This document shows, piece by piece, positions 27,515 through 35,309 of a DNA stretch of 64,000 nt (position 1 is the first letter of the stretch; every line of letters begins with the position of its first letter). The notes below the pieces were generated by a model, which did no database searches, was not told where the DNA came from, and saw only the letters and a program-made list of their open reading frames with translations. The translations under genes were made by a program, and so were the position numbers. The DNA is taken from assembly GCA_964535735.1 (NCBI GenBank), contig CAZHTM010000006.1, forward strand, positions 16,594 through 80,593, read 5' to 3'. This DNA comes from J089 sp964535735. GTDB taxonomy: Bacteria > Fidelibacterota > Marinisomatia > Marinisomatales > J089.

Positions 27515-28632
27515 CGATCAATTTCTCCCAGCACAATGTCCAGACTCCCCAGAATGGCAATCACATCAGAAATCATCCATCCGGACGCAATTTCACTGAG
27601 CACCGATAAAGCTGTGAAGGCCGGCGACCGCATTTTCAGACGGAATGGTCCCGGTTTTCCATCACTGATGATGTAATACCCCAGATCCCCGCGAGGACTT
27701 TCGGTGCGTTTATAAATCGATCCTTTCGGTGGACGGACTTTCCGAGGAAGGGCCTCATGCACATTTCCTTCGGCGGGTAAATCTTTCAAGGCCTGGCGAA
27801 TAATTTTCACACTTTCAGCCATCTCTTGAGCCCTGACCCAGTAACGATCCCAACAGTCACCAACGGTCCCCATTTGTCCGGTTCCCACAGGAATATCAAA
27901 TTCAAACCGGTCATAAATGGAATAGGGCTCATCCTTTCGAAGGTCCCACTTCACACCGGAACCCCGCAAATTGGGTCCGGTCACTCCATATTGGATAGCC
28001 ACATCCGGAGGTAAAACACCCACATCAGCTGTGCGTTCAATAAAAATTTTGTTATACATCAATAAATCGTTGTATTCTTTCAGGTTGGGCTCAAAATCAT
28101 CCAAAAATCGATAGGTTGCTTCCACAAATCCCACCGGCAGATCATGCGAAAGACCCCCAACCCACATATAATTATAGAGCAACCGTGCCCCGCAAGTGAG
28201 TTCAAATAAATCCAGAATTCGCTCCCGATCGCGGAACATGTATAAAAAGGGAGTAAATGCACCCACATCCAACCCGTAAGTTCCTAACGCAATGAGGTGA
28301 CTGGCGATCCGGTTTAATTCCGCCATGATCACCCGAATATACTCCACCCGCTCAGGAACCTGAATGCCCAGGAGTTCTTCCATTGCCACCACGTATCCAA
28401 AATTATTGTTCATGGAGGCGATATAATCACAGCGATCAGTAAAAGGTATCACCTGTTCATAAGACAAGTTTTCACAGTGTTTTTCAAAACAACGATGGAG
28501 ATAACCTATAACGGGTTCAATATGGGAAACGATCTCCCCATCGGTCTTCACATGTAACCGGAGAACGCCATGAGTACTGGGATGTTGCGGTCCAATATTC
28601 AGGACCATTTCTTCGCCGTGGATTATTCCCAT
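27511..28632 (-). CDS. nuoD: NADH-quinone oxidoreductase subunit D
   Basis: This 373-residue subunit is the 49-kDa-type protein of complex I, homologous to the large subunit of NiFe hydrogenases but without the metal-binding cysteines. Segments seen are NIGPQHPSTHGVLRL (quinone-binding His), YLHRCFEKHCEN, and the C-terminal AILGSLDIVLGEIDR. It is separate from nuoC, which it overlaps by 10 bases. Confidence 0.97.
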   Translation of the reverse strand: MGIIHGEEMVLNIGPQHPSTHGVLRLHVKTDGEIVSHIEPVIGYLHRCFEKHCENLSYEQVIPFTDRCDYIASMNNNFGYVVAMEELLGIQVPERVEYIRVIMAELNRIASHLIALGTYGLDVGAFTPFLYMFRDRERILDLFELTCGARLLYNYMWVGGLSHDLPVGFVEATYRFLDDFEPNLKEYNDLLMYNKIFIERTADVGVLPPDVAIQYGVTGPNLRGSGVKWDLRKDEPYSIYDRFEFDIPVGTGQMGTVGDCWDRYWVRAQEMAESVKIIRQALKDLPAEGNVHEALPRKVRPPKGSIYKRTESPRGDLGYYIISDGKPGPFRLKMRSPAFTALSVLSEIASGWMISDVIAILGSLDIVLGEIDR

Positions 28633-29135
28633 CCTGTTTTCACCTTCGGGACCACAATCCCGTGATAGGTTTGCGGTTCTTCATAATCTTTTCGCAAGGG
28701 CCAACCCTCCCAGTCATCAGGGAGTAGAATCCGTTTCAAATCGGGATGTCCGGTAAAAACTATCCCGTACATGTCATACACTTCCCGCTCAAACCAATCT
28801 CCGATTTTCCATACCTGGGCAATGGAGGGAATTTCGGGATGCTCCCGTGACACAGAGATCCGGATTTCTGCCGTATGGCGTTTTTCCATGGAATGAAGAT
28901 TATAGCGAACCTCCAAATCCTGATCCGGACCCACATCCACGCCAGTGATGCACTGGAGCGAATCCAGGCGGAACGCGTCTTCATCCCGCAGACGCTGGGC
29001 AATTTCCAACCATCGTTCGGGTGCCAGCGGTACGTAGGCTTCACCGGGCGTATCCCAGGTAGTGCCTTCTTCGAGGGATCCCACCGTTCCGAGAAACTGT
29101 TCGTTCAGATACGTAATGATATCGGAATTAATCAT
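28623..29135 (-). CDS. nuoC: NADH-quinone oxidoreductase subunit C
   Basis: This 170-residue 30-kDa-type subunit shows the family signature EREVYDMYGIVFTGHPDLKR followed by ILLPDDWEGWPLRKDY. It scaffolds NuoD and NuoB in the peripheral arm. Its start overlaps the nuoB stop by four bases (ATGA). Confidence 0.96.
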   Translation of the reverse strand: MINSDIITYLNEQFLGTVGSLEEGTTWDTPGEAYVPLAPERWLEIAQRLRDEDAFRLDSLQCITGVDVGPDQDLEVRYNLHSMEKRHTAEIRISVSREHPEIPSIAQVWKIGDWFEREVYDMYGIVFTGHPDLKRILLPDDWEGWPLRKDYEEPQTYHGIVVPKVKTGWE

Positions 29136-29623
29136 CCCAGTTTCCGCGTCAGAGGCCGGTCGTGGCGAATTTTTTCCTGCAATTTAATCAACCCCTCTAA
29201 AAGGGCTTCGGGACGGGGTGGACACCCGGGAACATAGACATCCACGGGGACCACTAGATCGACGCCTTTCAGCACATGGTACCCATATTGCCAATAAGGA
29301 CCGCCACTGGTGGCACAACTACCCATGGCGATCACATATTTAGGATCGGCCATTTGTTCGTAGAGGCGTTTTACCCGGAGAGACATTTTCATCGTCACTG
29401 TCCCGGCAACGATCATCACATCCGCCTGACGGGGCGAAGACCGGGGCATCATACCGATCCGTTCCAGGTCATGACGACTGGCCGCCGCGGCCATCATTTC
29501 AATGGCGCAACACGCCAGACCGAATTGGAAATACCACGGGGACGTGGACCGCGCCCAGCTTAAGAGTTGGTCCAGCTTGGCCACCACAATATTATCTTGA
29601 AATTTATGTTCCAGTACACCCAT
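29132..29623 (-). CDS. nuoB: NADH-quinone oxidoreductase subunit B
   Basis: This 163-residue subunit carries cluster N2, the last iron-sulfur centre before quinone. The four ligands are Cys38, Cys39, Cys103 and Cys134 (GLACCAIEMM, MGSCATSGGPYW, VPGCPPRPEA). Length and motifs are typical. It overlaps nuoA by one base. Confidence 0.97.
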   Translation of the reverse strand: MGVLEHKFQDNIVVAKLDQLLSWARSTSPWYFQFGLACCAIEMMAAAASRHDLERIGMMPRSSPRQADVMIVAGTVTMKMSLRVKRLYEQMADPKYVIAMGSCATSGGPYWQYGYHVLKGVDLVVPVDVYVPGCPPRPEALLEGLIKLQEKIRHDRPLTRKLG

Positions 29624-30045
29624 CAGTTTGTCTCATCCAGTTTCGCCGCCAGATTCCGGTATCGACCGCGTCCGTATTTAACATTCAGCTTCACCCAATC
29701 CAAATCGGACTTCCGCCAGACATAGGCTAGACCCACAATTAAGATGGCCAGAAAAACAGCCATTTCCACAAAAGCAAATAATCCCAATTCTTTAAAAACC
29801 ACGGCCCATGGATACATGAATACTACTTCTACATCAAAAATGAGAAAAATTAAGGCGATAACATAAAATCGAATGTTGAACTGAACCCAAGCAGATCCTT
29901 CCGCTTCTTCGCCACATTCATAAGTGGATTGTTTATCCTTGGATGGATTTGAGGGCGCAACCAGCCGCTGAAGAAACAGTATGACTGCAATCAGGAGGAT
30001 TCCCAGAAGGAGGAATAAAAAGATGGTTCCGAAATCGCGATACAT
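29623..30045 (-). CDS. nuoA: NADH-quinone oxidoreductase subunit A
   Basis: This 140-residue three-helix protein opens the nuo operon. The loop motif YECGEEAEGSAWVQFNIRFY and FLIFDVEVVFMYPWAV are characteristic of NuoA. A sigma70-like promoter lies about 30-60 bases upstream. The leader is short and shows no clear Shine-Dalgarno sequence. Confidence 0.96.
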   Translation of the reverse strand: MYRDFGTIFLFLLLGILLIAVILFLQRLVAPSNPSKDKQSTYECGEEAEGSAWVQFNIRFYVIALIFLIFDVEVVFMYPWAVVFKELGLFAFVEMAVFLAILIVGLAYVWRKSDLDWVKLNVKYGRGRYRNLAAKLDETN

Positions 30046-30073
30046 GGTTTTGTTTACGTCAATTTGAGCCGGA

Positions 30074-30103
30074 AATTTAGACTCCTTACCTTTCCTCAGT
30101 CAA
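30074..30103 (-). promoter_or_regulatory. Probable sigma70-type promoter of the nuo-nqr run
   Basis: Reading the minus strand, TTGACT (30103-30098) and TAAATT (30079-30074) are separated by 18 bases, with an expected transcript start near 30066, about 20 bases before the nuoA ATG. It lies in the 215-base divergent gap with the proline dehydrogenase gene and would drive nuoA onward. Confidence 0.5.
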
Positions 30104-30221
30104 GGCAAATGAGAGTATTTTATCCTGTATTTTACCCGGCGATTCATTCTTTAGATCATTTTCAACTAGCCAAGGAAAATACCCCATGTCGAATCCAAGT
30201 CCCGGCCTGAACCGCTTTCAC

Positions 30222-30251
30222 TTGTCCAGTGCAAAATCCTTTATCTAAATT
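30222..30251 (+). promoter_or_regulatory. Possible promoter of the proline dehydrogenase gene
   Basis: TTGTCC (30222-30227) and TAAATT (30246-30251) are 18 bases apart, the same -10 hexamer as the divergent nuo promoter. The start of transcription would fall within a few bases of the ATG at 30261, giving a nearly leaderless mRNA, so this pair is only tentative. Confidence 0.3.
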
Positions 30252-30260
30252 CACCGTCTT

Positions 30261-31166
30261 ATGAACCGTTTCAATACCCTGTTAGCCGGCACCCTAACCT
30301 ATTTACCCAAATGGTTTGTCCGTCCGTTTGCCAATCCCTACGTGGCGGGGGAAACCTTTGAATCCGCCCGGGATACGGTGCGTCATCTCAACGCGCAGGG
30401 TTTCAAAGCAACGTTAGATATTCTGGGAGAGCATGTGGCCTCCCCGGAAAAAGCCCGAGCAGTCCGGGACGCCTATATCGATCTTTTCCACACCATTCAC
30501 GATGAACATCTGGACACCGGTGTTTCGCTAAAATTAACTCATTTGGGCCTGGAATTGGATCGGTCTTTAGCGGAAGATAATCTTTTTTCAATCCTGGACG
30601 CCGCTCAGGAAACCGATAACTTTCTGCGCATTGATATGGAGAACTCTCCTTACACACAGGCCACGCTGGAGATTTACCAAGCATGTCGAAAGCGCTATCA
30701 TCAGGTCGGGACTGTCCTTCAGGCCTATCTGCACCGAACTTTGGACGATATTGCCGCAATCGGATCTCCGCAATTCAATGTGAGAATCTGCAAAGGTATT
30801 TATCGGGAGTCTCCGGATATAGCCTACCAGGATCGGAAGCAAATCCGAGAGAACTTTGTTTCAGCAGTACAGGCCGTCATCCAAACGGGGGGTTACGTAG
30901 GTGTGGCTACCCATGATCTTGAGGTGATTAACCGAATAGAAACTTGGTTCCAATCACAATCGATTCCACCTAACCAATTTGAATTTCAGGTCCTATACGG
31001 CGTCCCCATGCGAGGAAAATTAGAGGCGTTACGAGATCGGGGGTATACGGTTCGAATTTATGTTCCCTACGGTGATGCCTGGTTTGATTATTCCATTCGC
31101 CGACTTCAAGAAAACCCCCATATCATGGGTTATATTCTAAAAAATTTATTCACGTCCCGTTCCTAA
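30261..31166 (+). CDS. Monofunctional proline dehydrogenase
   Basis: This 301-residue FAD enzyme has a TIM-barrel fold. It oxidises proline to pyrroline-5-carboxylate and passes electrons to the quinone pool at the membrane. Family segments include LDILGEHVASPEKA, LKLTHLGLELD, LRIDMENSPYT, LQAYLHRTLDDI, RICKGIYRESPDIAY, FEFQVLYGVPM, VRIYVPYGDAWFDYSIRRL and the C-terminal ENPHIMGYILKN. The paired arginines in YSIRRLQEN bind the proline carboxylate in the family. The P5C dehydrogenase partner is not in the window. It is one of only four plus-strand genes, facing away from nuo. Confidence 0.93.
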   Translation: MNRFNTLLAGTLTYLPKWFVRPFANPYVAGETFESARDTVRHLNAQGFKATLDILGEHVASPEKARAVRDAYIDLFHTIHDEHLDTGVSLKLTHLGLELDRSLAEDNLFSILDAAQETDNFLRIDMENSPYTQATLEIYQACRKRYHQVGTVLQAYLHRTLDDIAAIGSPQFNVRICKGIYRESPDIAYQDRKQIRENFVSAVQAVIQTGGYVGVATHDLEVINRIETWFQSQSIPPNQFEFQVLYGVPMRGKLEALRDRGYTVRIYVPYGDAWFDYSIRRLQENPHIMGYILKNLFTSRS

Positions 31167-31172
31167 AGTGTA

Positions 31173-31202
31173 ACCCTTTCACGTCATCGTAATCCAAAGG
31201 GT
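31173..31202 (+). terminator. Weak hairpin after the proline dehydrogenase gene
   Basis: ACCCTTT (31173-31179) and AAAGGGT (31196-31202) form a 7-base stem with a 16-base loop, starting 6 bases after the stop codon. An AT-rich stretch follows but no clean T-run. It may be a weak terminator or an mRNA 3' structure. Confidence 0.25.
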
Positions 31203-31227
31203 ACTATTTAATAAATTGGATAGAATC

Positions 31228-31629
31228 ATGAACGAACCCTCCACCATCGACACCATATTAGATTTCCACACTATCGCCGTTGTGGGATTGTCAGCAAACT
31301 CTGAACGCCCCAGTTACCAGGTGGCAGCCTATCTTCAATCCCAGGGATATCGAATTGTGCCTGTAAATCCTGGACACGCCACTATTCTGAATGAAACCGC
31401 TTATCCTACCCTTAAAGATATTCCTTTTCCTGTAGAAGTAGTGGATGTTTTTCGTAGACCGGAAGCGGTTCCTGCCATTACCGACGCGGCGATTGCCATT
31501 GGCGCTAAAGCCCTCTGGTTGCAGGACAATGTTGTGGACCCGGATAGCGCGAAAAAAGCGGAAGCAGCGGGTCTTCTGGTAGTGATGGATGACTGTATGC
31601 TACGGCAGCATCGCGCCCGACGGGCTTAG
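31228..31629 (+). CDS. CoA-binding domain protein (YccU-like)
   Basis: This 133-residue single-domain Rossmann protein belongs to the CoA_binding_2 family. The nucleotide-binding start IAVVGLSANSERPSYQVAAY and the segments RIVPVNPGHATI and KALWLQDNVVD are typical. A late Cys (VVMDDCMLRQH) is conserved in many members. The physiological role is not settled. The start is taken at the ATG at 31228; a TTG at 31216 would add four residues. The last 4 bases overlap the convergent nadK stop region. Confidence 0.85.
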   Translation: MNEPSTIDTILDFHTIAVVGLSANSERPSYQVAAYLQSQGYRIVPVNPGHATILNETAYPTLKDIPFPVEVVDVFRRPEAVPAITDAAIAIGAKALWLQDNVVDPDSAKKAEAAGLLVVMDDCMLRQHRARRA

Positions 31630-32540
31630 GTCGGCGACTCTAGAAATTCCCCATCTCCGCGCCGTCCCCATCCCATTTTCCGCCGTAATGTTTGATAATA
31701 ATTTTTATCGGGAAAGGTTATAAACGGGATCGTAAAATCTGCACGGGAGATGAGCAATCGTTCCGGATGCACCAATTCCCGTTTAAATTGACCATCGGTG
31801 GAAAGACTCACCGGATCGCGATGATCCTCCGGGAACTCAAATTCCAGATGCACATCTGACGGAAGCACCAAGGGGCGTGAGGTCAGGGTATGGGGACAAA
31901 TGGGTGTCACGACTACCGATTCCACACCCGGTTCTACAATCGGTCCTCCCGCTGATAGAGAATAGGCCGTAGAACCCACCGGGGTGGCCGTAATCATGCC
32001 ATCCGCCTTGTAATTTCCCACCAACCGCCCATCGGCAAACACACGACAACTGAGCATCCGGTGTGATCGGGCATGATTAATGACAAAATCATTGATAGCA
32101 ATCCACGATTCCTCCTGGGATCCGCCCTGGACTGTTCCCGAAAGAACCAGTTGATGTTCCAGCTCGTACTCCCCATTCGCTACCTGGTCCAGTCGGGGAA
32201 ATAAATCCGCCGCCGTCACCTGGGCTAAAAAGCCAAGATCGCCCAGATGAATCCCCAAGATGGGCACCTGACGATGGCGTATGGCTTGTGCCGCGGAAAG
32301 GAAGGTACCATCGCCTCCCAAGGTTAGAACAAAATCGGCTCGGGGAAAGTCATCGGCCGACTGAAGAATTTCACAGGGAAAGTCTGGTTTGTTCTTTAGT
32401 TCCCCCACAATTCGGGTAGTAATAATTATGGTAAGCTTCCGACGGAGAGCCCAGTCCACCACTTGAGGCAACAGGTTCCAAAAGTCCTGTTTTTCCGTAT
32501 TACCCCAGATAACAAACCGCCGTGGTGTTTTCCGTTTCAT
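31626..32540 (-). CDS. nadK: NAD kinase
   Basis: This 304-residue enzyme phosphorylates NAD to NADP. The ATP/NAD kinase motif LGGDGTFLSAAQ is present, followed by the NAD-binding region AINDFVINHARSHRML, NYKADGMITATPVGSTAYSLSAGGPIV-type sequence and a C-terminal domain ending in a short extension. It overlaps xseB by one base (TGATG) and lies at the end of the long minus-strand run from serS. Tail-to-tail with the CoA-binding gene, with a 4-base overlap. Confidence 0.95.
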   Translation of the reverse strand: MKRKTPRRFVIWGNTEKQDFWNLLPQVVDWALRRKLTIIITTRIVGELKNKPDFPCEILQSADDFPRADFVLTLGGDGTFLSAAQAIRHRQVPILGIHLGDLGFLAQVTAADLFPRLDQVANGEYELEHQLVLSGTVQGGSQEESWIAINDFVINHARSHRMLSCRVFADGRLVGNYKADGMITATPVGSTAYSLSAGGPIVEPGVESVVVTPICPHTLTSRPLVLPSDVHLEFEFPEDHRDPVSLSTDGQFKRELVHPERLLISRADFTIPFITFPDKNYYQTLRRKMGWGRRGDGEFLESPT

Positions 32541-32755
32541 CAGGAGTTCTCTTCAGGTATTGTGTCTGGATCCAGTATCTCAATCTTTTGCTCTGCTTCG
32601 TCCAGGATTTTCTGGCACGTATTCACTAAGGCGGTCCCTTCCTCAAACAATTTCAGCGTATCTTCCAGAGATTCTTCCCCAGATTCCAGACGTTGAACGA
32701 TGGACTCCAGTTGTGCGAAAGCTTCTTCCAGATTGAGTTCTGATTTCTTTTTCAT
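32540..32755 (-). CDS. xseB: Exodeoxyribonuclease VII small subunit
   Basis: This 71-residue helical protein carries the family signature LNLEEAFAQLESIVQRLESG and EESLEDTLKLFEEGTALV. Several copies bind XseA to form exonuclease VII. The start at 32755 gives the usual family length and lies 7 bases after the xseA stop. A longer in-frame reading into xseA codes for nothing recognisable. Confidence 0.95.
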   Translation of the reverse strand: MKKKSELNLEEAFAQLESIVQRLESGEESLEDTLKLFEEGTALVNTCQKILDEAEQKIEILDPDTIPEENS

Positions 32756-32762
32756 GGTTACC

Positions 32763-33968
32763 TCATGTGGCTTCCGCCGGTTGACGCCGGGCCAGAAATT
32801 CTCCATCACGGACCCGAAGCCGGAATTTGTCCCCCGGCGATAATTGGGCGACGGAATCAATCACATCGTCTGTTGTGGGTTTCAGAGCCAGGGCATACCC
32901 CCGTTCCAGAACTTGGGCTGGATTGAGAGCCGTCAGCGTGTCTTGATACCTGGCAAGTTGCAACCGGAACTGGCTGACTTGTCGGCTCCAGGCCTGTCTT
33001 ATTCGCAGGTGGAAGTCGGAAATCCGGACTCGTTTTTGTTCCAACTGCTTCCGGGGAATCTGGGCCACCAACCGTCGCTCCCAATGATCCAACAATTGCC
33101 AGGCTGTGGATAATTTACGGGTCATTCCTTGAACCAGGCGCTCGTTGAAATGCGTTAATCTCAGGGTTAAATCCTCAACCGAAGGGGCCACCAGTTCTGC
33201 GGCTGCTGAAGGTGTGGGCGCCCGCATGTCCGCCACCAAATCGGCAATTGTGGTATCGGTTTCATGTCCCACGGCAGAGATTATGGGAATTGAACACTGC
33301 GCCATGGCCCTAGCGACAATTTCCTCATTGAATGGCCAAAGGTCTTCAATGGAACCACCTCCCCGTCCTAAGATAATACAGTCTGGATGAACGTGGGATT
33401 CCATAATGTGTAATCCACGGACAATATCATCAGCGGCCTGGGGACCCTGCACCAGGGTCGGTCGATGAATTAAGGTTACATAGGGTGCCCGTCGTTGGAG
33501 AACATGAAGTATATCCCGAATTGCCGCTCCCGTATCGGACGTCAGAATTCCAACTCGTCGGGGAAACACAGGTAGAGGCTGTTTCCGCTCTTGGGCAAAG
33601 AGGCCTTCCTCAAGTAGGTGCTGCTTTAAACGTTCAAATGCCAGATAAAGATTGCCCTGACCTGCAGGCTGGATCGCGGTTACCACACATTGGAGTTGCC
33701 CGCGCTGGGTGAAGACCGTAATTCGCCCGGTGGCAATGACTTCCACCCCTTGATCCAATCGGAATCGCACATACGTGGCATAACCTTTAAACAAAACACA
33801 CCGTAATTCAGCTTTGCCATCCTTTAGTACAAAATAAATATGACCGGATCGGTGGTAGGTCACATTCGAACATTCTCCCCGGATACGGACCTGAGACCAC
33901 TCATTTTCCAATGTTTGGCGAATCCCTTCCGCAACTTCCGAGACCGTGTATACATGGGCGTCGGTCAT
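32763..33968 (-). CDS. xseA: Exodeoxyribonuclease VII large subunit
   Basis: This 401-residue catalytic subunit degrades single-stranded DNA. The N-terminal OB domain contains VRIRGECSNVTYHRSGHIYF; the catalytic domain contains VGILTSDTGAAIRDI, ILGRGGGSIEDLWPFNEE, SAVGHETDTTIADLVAD and RAPTPSAAAELV. A C-terminal coiled coil and a short processivity segment follow. It is preceded by a stable hairpin and the mini ribosomal protein gene. Confidence 0.96.
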   Translation of the reverse strand: MTDAHVYTVSEVAEGIRQTLENEWSQVRIRGECSNVTYHRSGHIYFVLKDGKAELRCVLFKGYATYVRFRLDQGVEVIATGRITVFTQRGQLQCVVTAIQPAGQGNLYLAFERLKQHLLEEGLFAQERKQPLPVFPRRVGILTSDTGAAIRDILHVLQRRAPYVTLIHRPTLVQGPQAADDIVRGLHIMESHVHPDCIILGRGGGSIEDLWPFNEEIVARAMAQCSIPIISAVGHETDTTIADLVADMRAPTPSAAAELVAPSVEDLTLRLTHFNERLVQGMTRKLSTAWQLLDHWERRLVAQIPRKQLEQKRVRISDFHLRIRQAWSRQVSQFRLQLARYQDTLTALNPAQVLERGYALALKPTTDDVIDSVAQLSPGDKFRLRVRDGEFLARRQPAEAT

Positions 33969-33986
33969 GAATACCCCAACGTTTTG

Positions 33987-34014
33987 GGACCCGGGGAAGC
34001 TTTCCCCCGGGTCC
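33987..34014 (-). terminator. Very stable GC-rich hairpin between the mini ribosomal gene and xseA
   Basis: GGACCCGGGG and CCCCGGGTCC form a perfect 10-base stem around an 8-base loop. On the minus strand it begins 6 bases after the 31-codon gene and ends about 19 bases before the xseA start. No T-run follows, so it is not a textbook intrinsic terminator. It may instead protect the 3' end of the upstream message or lower xseA expression. The structure is certain; the function is inferred. Confidence 0.5.
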
Positions 34015-34019
34015 AGGTC

Positions 34020-34115
34020 TTACACCTTCTTTTTCTTATGTCGATTAGCCCGAAGACGTTTTTTCCGCTTGTGGGTACTGATCTTCCGGCGTTTCCGTTT
34101 TTTTCCGCTTGGCAT
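34020..34115 (-). CDS. bS22/mS38-like mini ribosomal protein (AURKAIP1/COX24 domain)
   Basis: This 31-residue, extremely basic protein starts MPSGKKRKRRKISTHKRKKR and ends LRANRHKKKKV. It matches the short proteins annotated in Bacteroidota as AURKAIP1/COX24-domain proteins. The same domain occurs in mitochondrial ribosomal protein mS38 and in actinobacterial bS22, which sit in the small subunit near the decoding region. A good Shine-Dalgarno (AGAGG) precedes the ATG, and the gene starts 7 bases after the HU gene. A ribosomal role here is inferred by similarity. Confidence 0.85.
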   Translation of the reverse strand: MPSGKKRKRRKISTHKRKKRLRANRHKKKKV

Positions 34116-34122
34116 AGTTCCT

Positions 34123-34413
34123 CTAATCGTGCATTAATGAAGCGTTCACCCGTGAACGCATGATTTTTGATGGTTTAAATGTAGGGGCATACCGTTCTGG
34201 TAAATAGATCGGGTCCCCGGTTCCGGGATTGCGAGCTTTCTTGGGTTGGCGATGCTTCACCCCAAATGTACCGAAACCCCGGAGTTCCACCCGCTCATTG
34301 CGTTCCAGTGATTCAATGATAGTCTGCATGACGCCATTCATCACCGCTTCGGTTTCAACTTTGGTTAATCCCGTTGCGGCTGATACGACGTCCACTATTT
34401 CTTGTTTGGTCAT
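34123..34413 (-). CDS. HU/IHF family DNA-binding protein
   Basis: This 96-residue histone-like protein shows the family pattern VELRGFGTFGVKHRQPKKAR followed by NPGTGDPIYLPERYAPTFKP. It bends and packages DNA as a dimer; the sequence does not tell HU from IHF. The start at 34413 is chosen because ATG overlaps the sppA stop (ATGA) with a good GGAAGG ribosome binding site. A start 4 codons earlier is possible but less likely. Confidence 0.93.
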   Translation of the reverse strand: MTKQEIVDVVSAATGLTKVETEAVMNGVMQTIIESLERNERVELRGFGTFGVKHRQPKKARNPGTGDPIYLPERYAPTFKPSKIMRSRVNASLMHD

Positions 34414-35309
34414 CCTTCCCTCCATTGCCAGCGAAATATGGGCCCCTCCTGAAACCCTTCACCAGCGATTTGTTTGATGGTCCCCAATAGGAGGTTGCGT
34501 AACAAAGGTTTTCGTTCCACGGGACGGACGATCTTGGGCTTGCCCACAATACCACCCAAACTACCCGCTAACGCAATGGCATCCGTTAGGGTGCCTAGCG
34601 TATCTACTAATCCCAAAGCAACAGCCTGAAGTCCCGTATACACCCGCCCATCGGCCAATACACGCACCGAATCTTCCGGCAAATGCCGATAGGTGGCCAC
34701 ATCCATTACAAATTGATCATAGAGGTTTCCGATCACAGACTGAAAATAGGCCCGATCCGCATCCGATACGGGCCTGGTAGGCGACCCGGCATCTTTCAAG
34801 GGACCGCTTTTTATAGTTTCCATTTCCAATCCAAGTTTATCCATCAGTCCGGTCATCACCGGATATTCCATGATTACCCCGATACTTCCAGTGACTGTAC
34901 CTCGATTGGCCATGATGGTTGAAGCACCCAAGGCCACATAATAGCCCCCTGAAGCGGCTACTGATCCCATGGAAACCACCACCGGTTTTTCTTTATTCAC
35001 CGCTTCCACTTTGGCGAACAATTCCTGCGAAGCCGCTACCCCTCCTCCAGGGCTGTCCACACGCAGAACCACCGCTTTAACGTCCGATCGTTCCTCAAAC
35101 GTGTCCAATTGCCGAATCCAGGTTTCCGCATCGAGGATGGGACCATTTACTGTCACTACAGCCACCTTGCTCCCGAATCTCAATCCATCTTCTTCCCGGC
35201 TGCAGGAACGCATTTGTGTAACCAGAAACACGATTCCGATGCCCCCAAGCAGAATCCAGACCCAACGGTTAGGGGATGCTTTAGAGGACCTCAACTGGAC
35301 GGCACCCAC
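34410..35309 (-). CDS. sppA: Signal peptide peptidase SppA
   Basis: This 299-residue single-domain (short type) SppA has one N-terminal membrane anchor (residues 15-31). It degrades cleaved signal peptides at the membrane. Visible are the segment VLRVDSPGGGVAASQELF, nucleophile Ser120 in GSVAASGGYYVA, and general base Lys172 in KSGPLKDAGSPTRP. The start is a GTG at 35309 overlapping the transglycosylase gene by 19 bases. A TTG at 35294, overlapping the upstream stop as TTGA, is an equally good alternative and would remove five residues. Confidence 0.92.
   Translation of the reverse strand: MGAVQLRSSKASPNRWVWILLGGIGIVFLVTQMRSCSREEDGLRFGSKVAVVTVNGPILDAETWIRQLDTFEERSDVKAVVLRVDSPGGGVAASQELFAKVEAVNKEKPVVVSMGSVAASGGYYVALGASTIMANRGTVTGSIGVIMEYPVMTGLMDKLGLEMETIKSGPLKDAGSPTRPVSDADRAYFQSVIGNLYDQFVMDVATYRHLPEDSVRVLADGRVYTGLQAVALGLVDTLGTLTDAIALAGSLGGIVGKPKIVRPVERKPLLRNLLLGTIKQIAGEGFQEGPIFRWQWREG

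Noticed and set aside
30086..30187. A 33-codon minus-strand open frame starting MGYFPWLVEND in the nuo/proline dehydrogenase gap.
   Set aside because: It covers the best nuo promoter, has no evident ribosome binding site and matches no family I know. Conservation in relatives would be needed.
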